Source: an uncultured Clostridia bacterium
GTDB taxonomy: Bacteria; Bacillota; Clostridia; Christensenellales; Borkfalkiaceae
Direction of reading: 5' to 3'
NCBI GenBank assembly: GCA_947176445.1
Contig: CAMWQK010000027.1
Location: 1 to 8,273, forward strand
Length of the DNA stretch: 8,273 bases
Shown: positions 1-7,263 of the stretch, piece by piece
Layout: every line of letters starts with the position of its first letter
How positions within the stretch are numbered: the stretch's first letter is position 1
Translations under genes and position numbers: made by a program
The notes under the pieces: generated by a model
The model's database searches: none
Seen by the model: only the letters and a program-made list of their open reading frames with translations
Told to the model about the DNA's origin: nothing

Positions 1-160
1 CAAAGGTTTTTGGCAAATTGAGGCTCGCAGCGGAGGGAAACCCTCCTCGCGAAACGATTTAGGGAAAGTTCCGCTTTTCTCGAACGGGAAAAGCGACTTG
101 CGCCGAAAATTTTCAAGGCGAATTCACTTCGCCGTTAAGCCTTTTTACGACAACAGCAAC
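1..160. other. Hairpin-rich non-coding stretch downstream of pflB
   Basis: No gene is recognised. Three compact hairpins are visible: GGAGGG/CCCTCC with an AAA loop (about 32-46), CGCTTTTC/GAAAAGCG (about 72-96) and GGCGAA/TTCGCC with a 5-nt loop (about 118-134). None is followed by a convincing U tract, although the third could be a weak terminator for the pfl transcript. A minus-strand frame is open for about 37 codons to the window edge but shows no PFL or other family similarity. The stretch may be part of one larger insertion together with 161-276. Confidence 0.45.
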
Positions 161-276
161 TCACGGAAATTCTTTTCACTATGATCCGCCTTCCACGCAT
201 GAGCGCAGCTCGTGGAGCGAATGCGCTCTCGCCGACCGTAGGAAGGCGACAAGGCGGAAGGAAAAGAATTTCGTGA
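161..276. repeat. Inverted-repeat element at the broken 3' end of pflB
   Basis: Left arm TCACGGAAATTCTTTTC (161-177) and right arm GAAAAGAATTTCGTGA (261-276) are complementary with one bulged base. A second arm pair follows, CCGCCTT (186-192) with AAGGCGG (251-257). The interior holds further hairpins: CCACG/CGTGG, GAGCGCA/TGCGCTC and CGCC/GGCG. The right edge lies 2 bp from the pflB stop codon at 279-281, so homology to PFL ends at the element border. It shares the 9-mer GACAAGGCG (248-256) with the palindromic element upstream of pflA. There is no transposase ORF inside, so it would be a non-autonomous or REP-like sequence if mobile. Confidence 0.6.
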
Positions 277-278
277 AC

Positions 279-2312
279 TCAGTCTTTCCCAAGCGATTGC
301 GGCGTGACCGAGAAGGTGTTCGAAATCCCGTCGCGCGCGTGATCGTAGGGAAGTTTTGCAACCGATTCGAGCGAGGCAAGCGCGCCGCTGTGATCTCTGC
401 CGTGCATGGGGTTCGCACCGGGAGCGAGCGGTTCGCCCGCGCGTCTGCCGTCGGGCGTGTTGCCCGTGTTCTTGCCGTAGACGACGTTGCTGGTGATGGT
501 GAGAATGCTCATCGTCGGCACCGATTCGCGGTAGGTGGAGCAGGTCTTGATCTTGTTCATGAACGTCTTTACGATCCATACGGCAAGATCGTCTGCCCGA
601 TCGTCGTTGTTGCCGTACTTGGGATAGTCGCCCTCGATCTTAAAGTCGGTCACGATCCCGTCTGCATTTCTCACGGGATAGACCTTTGCGTACTTGATCG
701 CAGAAAGGCTGTCTGCCGCGCACGAGAGCCCCGCAACGCCCGTTGCAAAGAAGCGGCGCACCTTGGTATCGTGCAGCGCCATCTCGAGCGCCTCGTACGA
801 ATACTTATCGTGCATGTAGTGAATGAGGTTGAGTACGTTCACATAGAGCCGCGCAAGCCAGGTCATCATCTGCTCGTATTTTGCGAGCACCTCGTTGAAT
901 TCGAGCGGACCGTCGCCGGAAATGGGCGCAAACTCAGGGGATACCTGCAACGGCTTTCCCGTCTTTTTATCCTTGACGAGCTCATCCTTGCCGCCGTTGA
1001 TCGCGTAGAGAAGGCACTTTGCAAGGTTGGCGCGTGCGCCGAAGAACTGCATGTCCTTGCCCTGCCGCATGCTCGAAACGCAGCACGCGATGCAGTAGTC
1101 GTCGCCCATGTCGGGACGCATCAGATCGTCGCTCTCGTACTGAATTGCCGAAGTCTTGATGGAGATCTCCGCGCAGAACTTTTTGAACGCCTTGGGGAGC
1201 TGCTTCGACCAGAGCACCGTGAGGTTGGGCTCGGGCGCAGGTCCGAGGTTTACAAGCGTGTGCAGAATGCGGAAGCTGTTCTTGGTGACGAGCGTTCTGC
1301 CGTCGATCCCCATGCCGCCGATGCTCTCGGTGACCCAGGTGGGATCGCCGCTGAACAGCTCATTATATTCGCGGATACGCATGAACTTGACAACGCGCAG
1401 CTTCATGACGAAGTGATCGACGAGCTCCTGCGCCTCTTCCTCGGTGAGCGTGCCCTCGTCGAGATCGCGCTGAATGTAGATATCGAGGAAGGTGGAATTT
1501 CTGCCGATGCTCATCGCCGCACCGTTCTGATCCTTGACCGCCGCGAGGTACCCGAAGTACAGCCACTGGATCGCCTCTTTGGCGTTCTCTGCGGGACGGG
1601 AGATATCGAACCCGTACTCCGCCGCCATCGCTTTGAGCGCTTTGAGCGCCTTGATCTGCTCGGAGAGCTCCTCGCGATCGCGGATCTTATCGGGGAACAT
1701 GTCTCCGTCCAGAATGAGCTTATCCGCCTCCTTCCTCTGAATGAGGAAGTCCACGCCATACAGCGCAACGCGGCGGTAATCGCCGACAATGCGTCCTCTG
1801 CCGTAGGTATCGGGCAAGCCCGTTAAAATATGCGCGGTACGGGCGCGGCGCATTTCGGGAGTATATGCGTCGTACACGCCGTCGTTGTGCGTCTTGCGGT
1901 ACTTGGTAAAAATTTCCTTCACGCGGGGAGAGATCTCATAGCCGTACATATTCAGCGCCTCTTCCGCCATGCGAATGCCGCCGAACGGCTGCAACGCGCG
2001 CTTGAACGGCTCGTCCGTCTGAATACCCACGATCTTTTCGAGCGACTTATCAAAATAGCCCGCCTTGTGGCTCGTGATCTGCGAGACGATATCGGTATCC
2101 GCGTCGTACACGCCGCCCTTTTCGCGCTCCTTCTTCGTATAATCAAGCACGATCTGCCACAGCTTTTTGGTCGCCTCCGTTGCGGGGGCAAGAAAGCTCT
2201 CGTCTCCCTCGTAGGGCGTATAGTTGCGCTGAATGAAATCGCGGACGTCTACCTTCTCGCTCCACTTTCCCCTTTCAAATCCGCGCCATGCGCTGCTGTT
2301 CATCTCGTTCAT
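279..2312 (-). CDS. pflB: Formate acetyltransferase (pyruvate formate-lyase), truncated before the glycyl radical domain
   Basis: The protein is 677 aa and is recognisably PFL, which converts pyruvate plus CoA to acetyl-CoA plus formate in the anaerobic cytoplasm. The N-terminal [12 protein letters not shown] segment, the block [17 protein letters not shown] (about residues 170-186), the active-site pair in IACCVS (Cys410-Cys411), the [12 protein letters not shown] block and the NPMHGRD block (about 634-640) are all present. Start ATG at 2312 is preceded by GGGAG; the in-frame upstream ATG at 2357 lies inside the preceding gene and is rejected. Family members run about 740-760 aa. This ORF stops (TGA, 279-281) immediately after [10 protein letters not shown], so about 80 residues including the RVSGYAV glycyl radical loop are missing. 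The missing part is not found in any minus-strand frame down to position 1. The break coincides with an inverted-repeat element. As it stands the product should not carry its own radical, so it is either a pseudogene, an interrupted gene, or dependent on a separate glycyl-radical subunit. Confidence 0.93.
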   Translation of the reverse strand: MNEMNSSAWRGFERGKWSEKVDVRDFIQRNYTPYEGDESFLAPATEATKKLWQIVLDYTKKEREKGGVYDADTDIVSQITSHKAGYFDKSLEKIVGIQTDEPFKRALQPFGGIRMAEEALNMYGYEISPRVKEIFTKYRKTHNDGVYDAYTPEMRRARTAHILTGLPDTYGRGRIVGDYRRVALYGVDFLIQRKEADKLILDGDMFPDKIRDREELSEQIKALKALKAMAAEYGFDISRPAENAKEAIQWLYFGYLAAVKDQNGAAMSIGRNSTFLDIYIQRDLDEGTLTEEEAQELVDHFVMKLRVVKFMRIREYNELFSGDPTWVTESIGGMGIDGRTLVTKNSFRILHTLVNLGPAPEPNLTVLWSKQLPKAFKKFCAEISIKTSAIQYESDDLMRPDMGDDYCIACCVSSMRQGKDMQFFGARANLAKCLLYAINGGKDELVKDKKTGKPLQVSPEFAPISGDGPLEFNEVLAKYEQMMTWLARLYVNVLNLIHYMHDKYSYEALEMALHDTKVRRFFATGVAGLSCAADSLSAIKYAKVYPVRNADGIVTDFKIEGDYPKYGNNDDRADDLAVWIVKTFMNKIKTCSTYRESVPTMSILTITSNVVYGKNTGNTPDGRRAGEPLAPGANPMHGRDHSGALASLESVAKLPYDHARDGISNTFSVTPQSLGKD

Positions 2313-2337
2313 AATTTCTCTCCCGTAAATATTATTG

Positions 2338-2610
2338 TCATTCTTCTGTTTTCGCATCCAGCCAGAGCGATAAAATCTCCTCGGGCTGAAATCCCGTGCA
2401 CCGCGCGATCTCTTCCCCGTCCCTTCTGACGATGACCGTCGGCACGCGCTCTATATTGAGCTTTTGCACCTCTTCCGCGGTATCTGCGCCCGCCTCGATG
2501 TGCGTGAGCGGAATATTTCGCTCCGCGGCAAGTTTATGTAAAATCGGCATGAGCGTAAAGCAGTTTGCGCACGATTCGCCGCTTACTTCTACAATTTCGA
2601 ATTTGCTCAT
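2338..2610 (-). CDS. Small thioredoxin-like protein with CANC active site
   Basis: This is a 90-aa thioredoxin-fold protein. A CxxC motif, CANC, lies at residues 14-17 after a first beta strand (KFEIVEV). The RVPTVIV segment supplies the expected cis-proline (Pro57) opposite the active site, followed by [10 protein letters not shown] and a C-terminal helix. No signal peptide or membrane segment is seen, so it should be cytoplasmic. Start ATG at 2610 sits 1 nt after the pflA stop codon and uses the AGAGGA at the pflA 3' end as ribosome binding site, which implies translational coupling. The longer in-frame start at 2655 overlaps pflA and is rejected. The pflB start follows 25 nt downstream. 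The CANC site differs from the CGPC of housekeeping thioredoxins, so its redox partner is unknown. Placement between activase and lyase suggests a redox service for PFL or its activase, but that is inference. Confidence 0.85.
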   Translation of the reverse strand: MSKFEIVEVSGESCANCFTLMPILHKLAAERNIPLTHIEAGADTAEEVQKLNIERVPTVIVRRDGEEIARCTGFQPEEILSLWLDAKTEE

Positions 2611-2611
2611 A

Positions 2612-3346
2612 CTATCCTCTTTTATACCGCTCGCAGCCGAGAATGCGCTCGGCATTTTTCACCCGCTCGCGCGCGGGCGGCGTCATGCCCTTCAACGGAT
2701 AATCGATCTGCAGCTTTCCGTACTTGACTTCGCCCATCGAGTGATAGGGAAGCACCTCGATCTTTTCCACCGTCTTCAACGTATCGAGAAATTCTCTCAA
2801 CCGCCCGAGCGCCGTATCGTCGTCCGTAATTCCCGTGACGAGCACGTGGCGTATCCACATGGGCTTTTGGTGCTCGCTCAGATACTTTGCAAAGGCGAGC
2901 GGCGCCGAATTGCTATGCCCCGTGAGCGCTCTATGCGCGCCGTCGTCGATATGCTTGATGTCTAAGAGGAACAGATCGGTGAGCGACAACAGCGTTTCGT
3001 ACTTTTCGTTTCCGCCGACGGGGAAGCAAATTCCCGACGTATCGATACAGGTATGAATATTTTTGCGCTTTAAGATCGTGAACAGCTCGATGAGAAAATC
3101 GATTTGTTGGAGCGGCTCCCCGCCCGAGACGGTCACCCCGCCTTTTTCTGCAAAATAGCTCTTGTATTTGAGAACTTCGGTTGCGACTTCCTCGGCGGTC
3201 TTTTCCTGCCCGCCGCCCATATTCCAGGTATCGGGATTGTGACAGTATTTGCACCGCATCGGACAGCCCTGCATGAATACGACGAATCTTATCCCCGGTC
3301 CGTCGACCGTGCCGAAGGATTCAAACGAGTGAATTTTACCTGTCAT
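2612..3346 (-). CDS. pflA: Pyruvate formate-lyase activating enzyme (radical SAM)
   Basis: The 244-aa protein matches the usual size of PFL activases (about 245 aa). The radical-SAM cluster motif CX3CX2C is at Cys28, Cys32 and Cys35 (GCPMRCKYCHNPDTW), preceded by the family signature SFESFGTVDGPGIRFVVFMQ. The SAM-binding VSGGEP motif is at about residues 73-78. The enzyme uses a [4Fe-4S] cluster and SAM to abstract hydrogen from the radical glycine of PFL. The start at 3346 (MTGKIHSF) is preceded by GGGAGGATAT. An in-frame ATG at 3421 would add 25 non-homologous residues read from a hairpin and is rejected. It is the first gene of the pflA-trx-pflB operon; the more common order is pflB-pflA. 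Expression is likely governed by the ZTP riboswitch upstream. The PflB encoded here lacks the glycine that this enzyme modifies, so its substrate may be completed elsewhere. Confidence 0.95.
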   Translation of the reverse strand: MTGKIHSFESFGTVDGPGIRFVVFMQGCPMRCKYCHNPDTWNMGGGQEKTAEEVATEVLKYKSYFAEKGGVTVSGGEPLQQIDFLIELFTILKRKNIHTCIDTSGICFPVGGNEKYETLLSLTDLFLLDIKHIDDGAHRALTGHSNSAPLAFAKYLSEHQKPMWIRHVLVTGITDDDTALGRLREFLDTLKTVEKIEVLPYHSMGEVKYGKLQIDYPLKGMTPPARERVKNAERILGCERYKRG

Positions 3347-3359
3347 ATATCCTCCCGCA

Positions 3360-3413
3360 CTCGGCTCTGAGCCGTTTTTTACCCTTTGCCGATTAGCGCG
3401 TTTCAGAGCCGAG
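3360..3413 (-). promoter_or_regulatory. 11-bp stem directly upstream of the pflA ribosome binding site
   Basis: CTCGGCTCTGA (3360-3370) and TCAGAGCCGAG (3403-3413) are perfect inverted repeats separated by 32 nt. In the pflA mRNA the stem ends 13 nt before the ATG, next to the GGGAGG site. A competing short hairpin (CGGCTC and GAGCCG around one base, 3363-3375) uses the same 3' arm, so two exclusive folds are possible. On the plus strand the short hairpin is followed by six Ts and looks terminator-like, but no plus-strand gene uses it. Confidence 0.5.
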
Positions 3414-3515
3414 AAAGACAAGGCGCGTGAGGAAAACCCGAAGGAGTTTACTAAGACGTAAATGACTGAGGGTTGCCGCAGCGCAACGCCGTATTTCGAC
3501 GGCTATCAGACGCGC
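3396..3515. repeat. About 120-bp imperfect palindromic element between the riboswitch and pflA
   Basis: The ends are imperfect inverted repeats: GCGCGTTTCAGAGCCGAG (3396-3413) against the complement of GACGGCTATCAGACGCGC (3498-3515), 13 of 18 positions matching. Inside are nested pairings such as AAAACCC with GGGTT and AGTTTAC with GTAAATGACT, plus a small GCCGT/ACGGC hairpin at 3488-3503. No ORF of note lies in it. It has the look of a short non-autonomous repeat (REP or MITE-like) inside the 5' UTR. The 9-mer GACAAGGCG at 3417-3425 recurs at 248-256. Copy number elsewhere in the genome cannot be seen. Confidence 0.6.
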
Positions 3516-3556
3516 AAAACAAAAGGGCAATTTCTATCTATCGATAAAAATTGCCC
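3515..3556 (-). terminator. Intrinsic terminator forming the ZTP riboswitch expression platform
   Basis: On the minus strand GGGCAATTT (3556-3548) and AAATTGCCC (3533-3525) make a 9-bp stem with a 14-nt loop, followed by TTTTGTTTTG. The first four bases (3556-3553) are also the last four of the aptamer, so aptamer and terminator are mutually exclusive. This is the standard arrangement for a transcriptional ON switch. Confidence 0.88.
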
Positions 3557-3627
3557 AGACGAACGGCTTAATGGCCATTGCGGTTTCACCGCGGTTGTCC
3601 GCGTATACTCGTCAGTTGCCGCAACGG
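3553..3627 (-). promoter_or_regulatory. ZTP riboswitch (pfl motif) aptamer ahead of pflA
   Basis: Read on the minus strand, CCGTTGCGG (3627-3619) pairs perfectly with CCGCAATGG (3583-3575) as P1, and CGCGG/CCGCG (3603-3599 and 3594-3590) forms P2 with a 4-nt loop. The junction strand holds AACTGACGA, equivalent to the family's conserved ACUGGCG. The 3' domain reads GCCGTTCGTCTGGGC, equivalent to the conserved GCCG..CGCCUGGGC. The expected pseudoknot forms as GACGA (3613-3609) with TCGTC (3562-3558), a compensatory change from the consensus GGCG/CGCC. ZTP riboswitches sense ZMP/ZTP, made when 10-formyl-THF is limiting, and were first named for their association with pfl genes. The 3' GGGC is shared with the terminator stem, which predicts that ligand binding blocks termination and turns the operon ON. 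Confidence 0.9.
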
Positions 3628-3642
3628 TTTGAAGTTGCCTCT

Positions 3643-3672
3643 ATCATACCATGCGCCCGCAACGTTTGTCAA
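3643..3672 (-). promoter_or_regulatory. Sigma-A type promoter of the pflA-trx-pflB operon
   Basis: Minus-strand TTGACA (3672-3667) is followed after 18 nt by TATGAT (3648-3643). The predicted start near 3636 lies about 9 nt before the riboswitch P1 stem, which fits a leader that begins with the aptamer. Confidence 0.82.
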
Positions 3673-3717
3673 GCAAAATCAGCGGATTTCTTTTGGAAAT
3701 TTTTTTCTTGATACACT

Positions 3718-3755
3718 ATATTTTGTGTTTTTAATTGATTAAGAGCACAAAATAT
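3718..3755. repeat. AT-rich perfect palindrome between pheT and the pfl promoter
   Basis: ATATTTTGTG (3718-3727) and CACAAAATAT (3746-3755) are a perfect 10-bp inverted repeat with an inner TTAAT/ATTAA pairing. It lies 16-53 bp past the pheT stop and 46 bp upstream of the pfl -35 box. It may end the pheST transcript, though no U tract follows on the minus strand, or serve as a regulator binding site for the pfl promoter. The sequence does not decide between these. Confidence 0.5.
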
Positions 3756-3770
3756 GGGTATTCAGAGTTT

Positions 3771-6170
3771 TTAGCGAAGTTCTGCGCCGAGGTTGTGTTT
3801 AAGGTTTCCGACGATCTTGTTGAAGAACTTATCCACGTCCTCGGGAGAGAGCGGTTTTTCCGCCTTCTCGTCGCACGCGAAGGTCAGGCGGAACGCCATG
3901 CTCTTTTTGCTCTCGCCCAGCTGTTTGCCGCGGTACACGTCGAACAATTCCGCCTTCTTCACCGCCTTGACCGCGCGCAGAATGCACGCTTCCATCTCCG
4001 CGCAGGTCACCTTCTCGTCGACGACGACGGCGAGGTCGCGCTCCACCTCGGGGAAGCGGGGCAGATTGTGGTAGGAAATGTCCTTTGCGAACTTCTTTTT
4101 CAGCAATTCGAGATCGAGCTCGGCAAGGTACACCTTCTTTTCAAGCGCAAGGGCGTTCGCGACTTCGGGATGAAGCTCGCCGATCCAACCCACCTCCTTC
4201 TCGCCGCATTTGAGCGTTGCCGAGATGCCGGGGTGCAGGAAGCTCTTTTCTCCGCGCTCATAGCTGAACGTGAAATCAAACGCCTCTTCGAGTGCGGTGA
4301 GTGCGCCCTTCAAATCAAAGAAGTCGCCCTCGCCCCACATTCCGAGGACGAGATGTTGCTTCTCCTTGGGCATATCGACGAGCGGGAGCGCGTCTGCAAG
4401 ATACACGTTGGCAAGCTCGAACAGTCTTCCGCTCTCGTTTCCGCGGCGCACGTTGCGCACCACGTTTGCGATCATCGACGGCGCAAGGATCGTTCTCATC
4501 ACGGAGAGATCCTCGCCGATGGGGTTGAGAATTTTGATCGCCTTGCGCTCGGGCGCGTCTGCACTCAAACGAAGCAGATCGAAATCCTTGGGCGAATAGA
4601 AGGAGTAGTTGCACGCCTCCATAAAGCCCTCGTGCTGGAGCGTACGCTTGACTTTGAGTTCGCACTTCTGCGCCTCGTTCAAGCCGCCGTGCGTGACGCT
4701 CGCCGCGCTCAGAAACGTGGGCGTGATGTGCTCGTAGCCGTACATGCGGATGACCTCTTCCGCGAGGTCGGGATATCCGTCTACGTCGTCTCTCCAAAGC
4801 GGAACGGTGACGGTGAGCGTATCCCCCTTCTCCTCCACCTTGAAGAACAGGCGGGTGAGAATGGAGACAATCTCCTCCTTCGGCACGGTGATGCCGAGGA
4901 GCGAGTTGATCTTCTCGCACGTCGTTACGATTGTTTTCGGGGTCATATCGGCGGCGTTCACGTCCGTACGGTACGAAGTGGGCACGCCGCAGCCGAGCTT
5001 CTCTGTAAGATGCAGGGCGCGGTTCATTGCAAACTCGGGCGTGAATGCGTCCAGTCCCTTTTCGAAGCGGGAGGAGGAATCGCTACGCTGACCGAGCGAG
5101 CGTGACGTCTTTCTCACGCTGTCGCGCGCGAACTTCGCCGCCTCGAAGAACACTTCCGTGGTGGTATCTTTGATTTCGCTGTCCAGTCCGCCCATAACGC
5201 CCGCGAGCGCAACGCCTGAGACGCCGTCGCAGATGAGCAGGTTCTCCTCGGTGAGCGTGAACTCCTTCTTGTCGAGCGTGACGATCTTCTCGCCCTTCTT
5301 CGCACGGCGCACATTGATCTCCCCACCGCGCAGGAAGTTCCGATCGAACGCGTGCATGGGCTGACCGAGCTCGAGCAAAACGAAGTTGGTGATATCGACG
5401 ATATCGGAGATGCCGCGAATGCCGCAGAGCGCCAAGCGACGGCGCATCCACTGCGGAGCTTTGCCGATTTTAACGTCCTTTACATAGTGCCCGATATAGC
5501 GCGGGCAGAGCGTGCTCTCGTGCACGTGCACGGGCACGACAACGTCCGTTTTCACGGGCGTATACGAGGTATCGGGCTGCTTCAACGGCTTTTTGAGTAC
5601 CGCCGCCACCTCGCGCGCCATGCCGAAAATGCTCTGGCAATCGGGGCGGTTCGCAGTCACGGCGATATCGAAGAGATAGTCGTCGATCCCGACGACGGGA
5701 CGGATATCCTCGCCCACCTTTGCCTCATCGCCGAGGATGAGAATGCCGTAGACCTCCGCACCCTCGTAAAAATCGTTGTTGATGCCGAGCTCCTCGCCCG
5801 AGCAGAACATGCCCTCGGAGAGCTCGCCGCGGAGCTTTCCGCTCTTGATCTTCTGAATGCCGCCCTCGTGCAGAACGGTCGCCCCGTCGAGTGCGCAGGG
5901 CACTTTTGCGCCCACGAACACGTTGGTCGCCGCCGTGCAGATCTGCTTAATACCGTGCGCGCCGCAATCGACGGTGCATACGGTGAGGCGGTCTGCGTCG
6001 GGGTGTTTCTTCGTCTCGGTAATGAGTCCGACGACGACGCCCGTCACGTCCTTTCCAAGGTACGTGAGCTCCTCCACTTCAAATCCGCAGGAGAAGAGTT
6101 TATTTTGAAGCTCCTCGGCGGAGACGTCGATCTCCACATAATCTTTGAGCCAGCTGAAAGGTACTAACAT
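3771..6170 (-). CDS. pheT: Phenylalanine--tRNA ligase beta subunit
   Basis: At 799 aa this is full length for bacterial PheT, the structural, tRNA-binding and editing subunit of the (alpha-beta)2 enzyme. In order are the N-terminal MLVPFSWLKDYVEID segment, an EMAP/OB-type tRNA-binding domain (about 40-150, with TETKKHPDADRLTVC), the B3/B4 editing region (about 210-380, with GQPMHAFDRN and LAGVMGGLDSEI), the B5 domain (about 405-480), the catalytic-like core (about 490-690) and a C-terminal FDX-ACB anticodon-binding domain (about 700-799, starting HNLPRFPEVERDLAVVVDE). Start ATG at 6170 follows GGGGAGGAG and lies 15 nt after the pheS stop, so the two are one operon. No strong U-tract terminator follows it; an AT-rich palindrome lies 16-53 bp past the stop. 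Confidence 0.97.
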   Translation of the reverse strand: MLVPFSWLKDYVEIDVSAEELQNKLFSCGFEVEELTYLGKDVTGVVVGLITETKKHPDADRLTVCTVDCGAHGIKQICTAATNVFVGAKVPCALDGATVLHEGGIQKIKSGKLRGELSEGMFCSGEELGINNDFYEGAEVYGILILGDEAKVGEDIRPVVGIDDYLFDIAVTANRPDCQSIFGMAREVAAVLKKPLKQPDTSYTPVKTDVVVPVHVHESTLCPRYIGHYVKDVKIGKAPQWMRRRLALCGIRGISDIVDITNFVLLELGQPMHAFDRNFLRGGEINVRRAKKGEKIVTLDKKEFTLTEENLLICDGVSGVALAGVMGGLDSEIKDTTTEVFFEAAKFARDSVRKTSRSLGQRSDSSSRFEKGLDAFTPEFAMNRALHLTEKLGCGVPTSYRTDVNAADMTPKTIVTTCEKINSLLGITVPKEEIVSILTRLFFKVEEKGDTLTVTVPLWRDDVDGYPDLAEEVIRMYGYEHITPTFLSAASVTHGGLNEAQKCELKVKRTLQHEGFMEACNYSFYSPKDFDLLRLSADAPERKAIKILNPIGEDLSVMRTILAPSMIANVVRNVRRGNESGRLFELANVYLADALPLVDMPKEKQHLVLGMWGEGDFFDLKGALTALEEAFDFTFSYERGEKSFLHPGISATLKCGEKEVGWIGELHPEVANALALEKKVYLAELDLELLKKKFAKDISYHNLPRFPEVERDLAVVVDEKVTCAEMEACILRAVKAVKKAELFDVYRGKQLGESKKSMAFRLTFACDEKAEKPLSPEDVDKFFNKIVGNLKHNLGAELR

Positions 6171-6185
6171 ATTTCTCTCCTCCCC

Positions 6186-7208
6186 TTAGTCCTTGAATTG
6201 TTCAAGGAACCGAACGTCGTTTTCCGTCAGTAACTTGATATTGTTAATTCCGTATTTGAGCATGGCGATACGCTCGATACCCATGCCGAAGGCAAAGCCC
6301 GTATACTTATCGGGATCGATGCCGCAGTTTTCGAGCACGCGGCGGTTGACCATGCCCGCGCCGAGCACCTCGATCCAGCCCGTGCCCTTACACAGCGAGC
6401 AACCCTTGCCGCCGCAGCTTGCGCACGAGACGTCTACCTCGACCGAGGGTTCCGTGAACGGGAAGTAGGACGGGCGCAGACGCGTCTTGCTGCTTTGCGA
6501 GAACATCGTGCGCGCGAACTCGTCGAGCATGCCTTGCAGATCGCACAGCGTAATGTGCTTATCGACGACGAGCCCCTCCATCTGATGGAACATGGGCGAA
6601 TGCGTCGCGTCGTCATCCGAGCGGAACACTTTGCCGGGGCAAAGGATTTTGATGGGCGGTTTTTTATTCTCCATGACGCGGATCTGCCCTGCGCTCGTCT
6701 GCGTGCGGAGCAGGAACTTTTCGCCGAGATAGAAGGTATCCTGCATGTCGCGCGCGGGGTGATCGGCGGGCGTGTTAAGCGCGGTGAAGTTATAGTAGTC
6801 CGTCTCGATCTCCGGTCCCTCGAACACCTCGAAGCCCATGCCCGCGAAGATGTCGATAAGCTCGTTCTTCACGCGGGTGACGGGGTGAAGCGTGCCCTGC
6901 GCTCTGCGCCTTCCGGGCATGGTGACGTCGATCTGCTCGCCGCTGAGCTTTGCCGCCATCTCCTTCTTTTTCAACTTCTCTTCGAGCGCGGCAAACTTGG
7001 CTTCCAGCGTCTCGCGAAGCTCGTTCACCTTCTTGCCGAATGCGGGACGAAGCTCCGCCGCCACTTCGCGCATGCCTTTGAGGAGCGCGGTGACCTTGCC
7101 CGCTCTCCCCAAGAACTTCATTTTGACCTCGTAGAGCGCGCGGCTGTCCGCAGCCTTGGCAGCCTCTGCCTCCGCTTCCTCTACGATTTTTTGCGTGTCC
7201 TGTTCCAT
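6186..7208 (-). CDS. pheS: Phenylalanine--tRNA ligase alpha subunit
   Basis: The 340-aa protein is the catalytic alpha subunit, charging tRNA-Phe with phenylalanine. The N-terminal coiled coil covers about residues 1-90. The class II core follows, with [14 protein letters not shown] (about 108-121), [11 protein letters not shown], motif 2 in [18 protein letters not shown] (about 195-212) and motif 3 in [14 protein letters not shown] (about 304-317). Four cysteines (Cys262, 265, 270, 273) form a CxxC-x4-CxxC knuckle in [18 protein letters not shown], which could bind zinc and is seen in a subset of bacterial PheS. Start ATG at 7208 has AAGGAG upstream. It leads the pheST operon behind a T-box leader that should allow read-through when tRNA-Phe is uncharged. 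Confidence 0.97.
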   Translation of the reverse strand: MEQDTQKIVEEAEAEAAKAADSRALYEVKMKFLGRAGKVTALLKGMREVAAELRPAFGKKVNELRETLEAKFAALEEKLKKKEMAAKLSGEQIDVTMPGRRRAQGTLHPVTRVKNELIDIFAGMGFEVFEGPEIETDYYNFTALNTPADHPARDMQDTFYLGEKFLLRTQTSAGQIRVMENKKPPIKILCPGKVFRSDDDATHSPMFHQMEGLVVDKHITLCDLQGMLDEFARTMFSQSSKTRLRPSYFPFTEPSVEVDVSCASCGGKGCSLCKGTGWIEVLGAGMVNRRVLENCGIDPDKYTGFAFGMGIERIAMLKYGINNIKLLTENDVRFLEQFKD

Positions 7209-7230
7209 TCCTATCTCCTTATTGCTTACT

Positions 7231-7263
7231 AAAAAATAAAAACCCTATGCAAATCGCATAGGG
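7231..7263 (-). terminator. T-box regulated terminator before pheS
   Basis: On the minus strand CCCTATGC (7263-7256) and GCATAGGG (7250-7243) form an 8-bp stem with a 5-nt loop, followed by TTTTTATTTTTT. It lies just downstream of the T-box core and 22 nt before the pheS start codon, as expected for a T-box expression platform. Confidence 0.93.

Noticed and set aside
133..281. Read-through of the pflB TGA as selenocysteine, or a frameshift continuing PFL
   Set aside because: The frame after TGA stays open for about 47 codons but reads unrelated residues (starting VHEILFLPPCRLPTVG). The other two frames also lack RVSGYAV, and no SECIS-like element was recognised.
273..1826. 517-codon plus-strand open frame opposite pflB
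   Set aside because: It is antisense to a clearly conserved PFL frame, its protein is rich in Arg, Leu, Val and His as expected from the complement of GC-rich codons, and it has no recognisable family or ribosome binding site.
3363..3380. Plus-strand intrinsic terminator (CGGCTC/GAGCCG then six Ts)
   Set aside because: No plus-strand gene or promoter lies upstream that would use it. The same bases are better explained as part of the pflA leader stem.
3347..3421. Longer pflA starting at the ATG at 3421
   Set aside because: The extra 25 residues are read from the inverted-repeat leader and do not resemble PFL activases. The ATG at 3346 has a strong Shine-Dalgarno site and a family-typical N terminus.
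3735..6167. Long plus-strand open frames opposite pheT (3735-5105 and 5352-6167)
   Set aside because: These are shadows of the conserved pheT codons. Their protein sequence is low-complexity Arg/Leu/Glu-rich with no domain.
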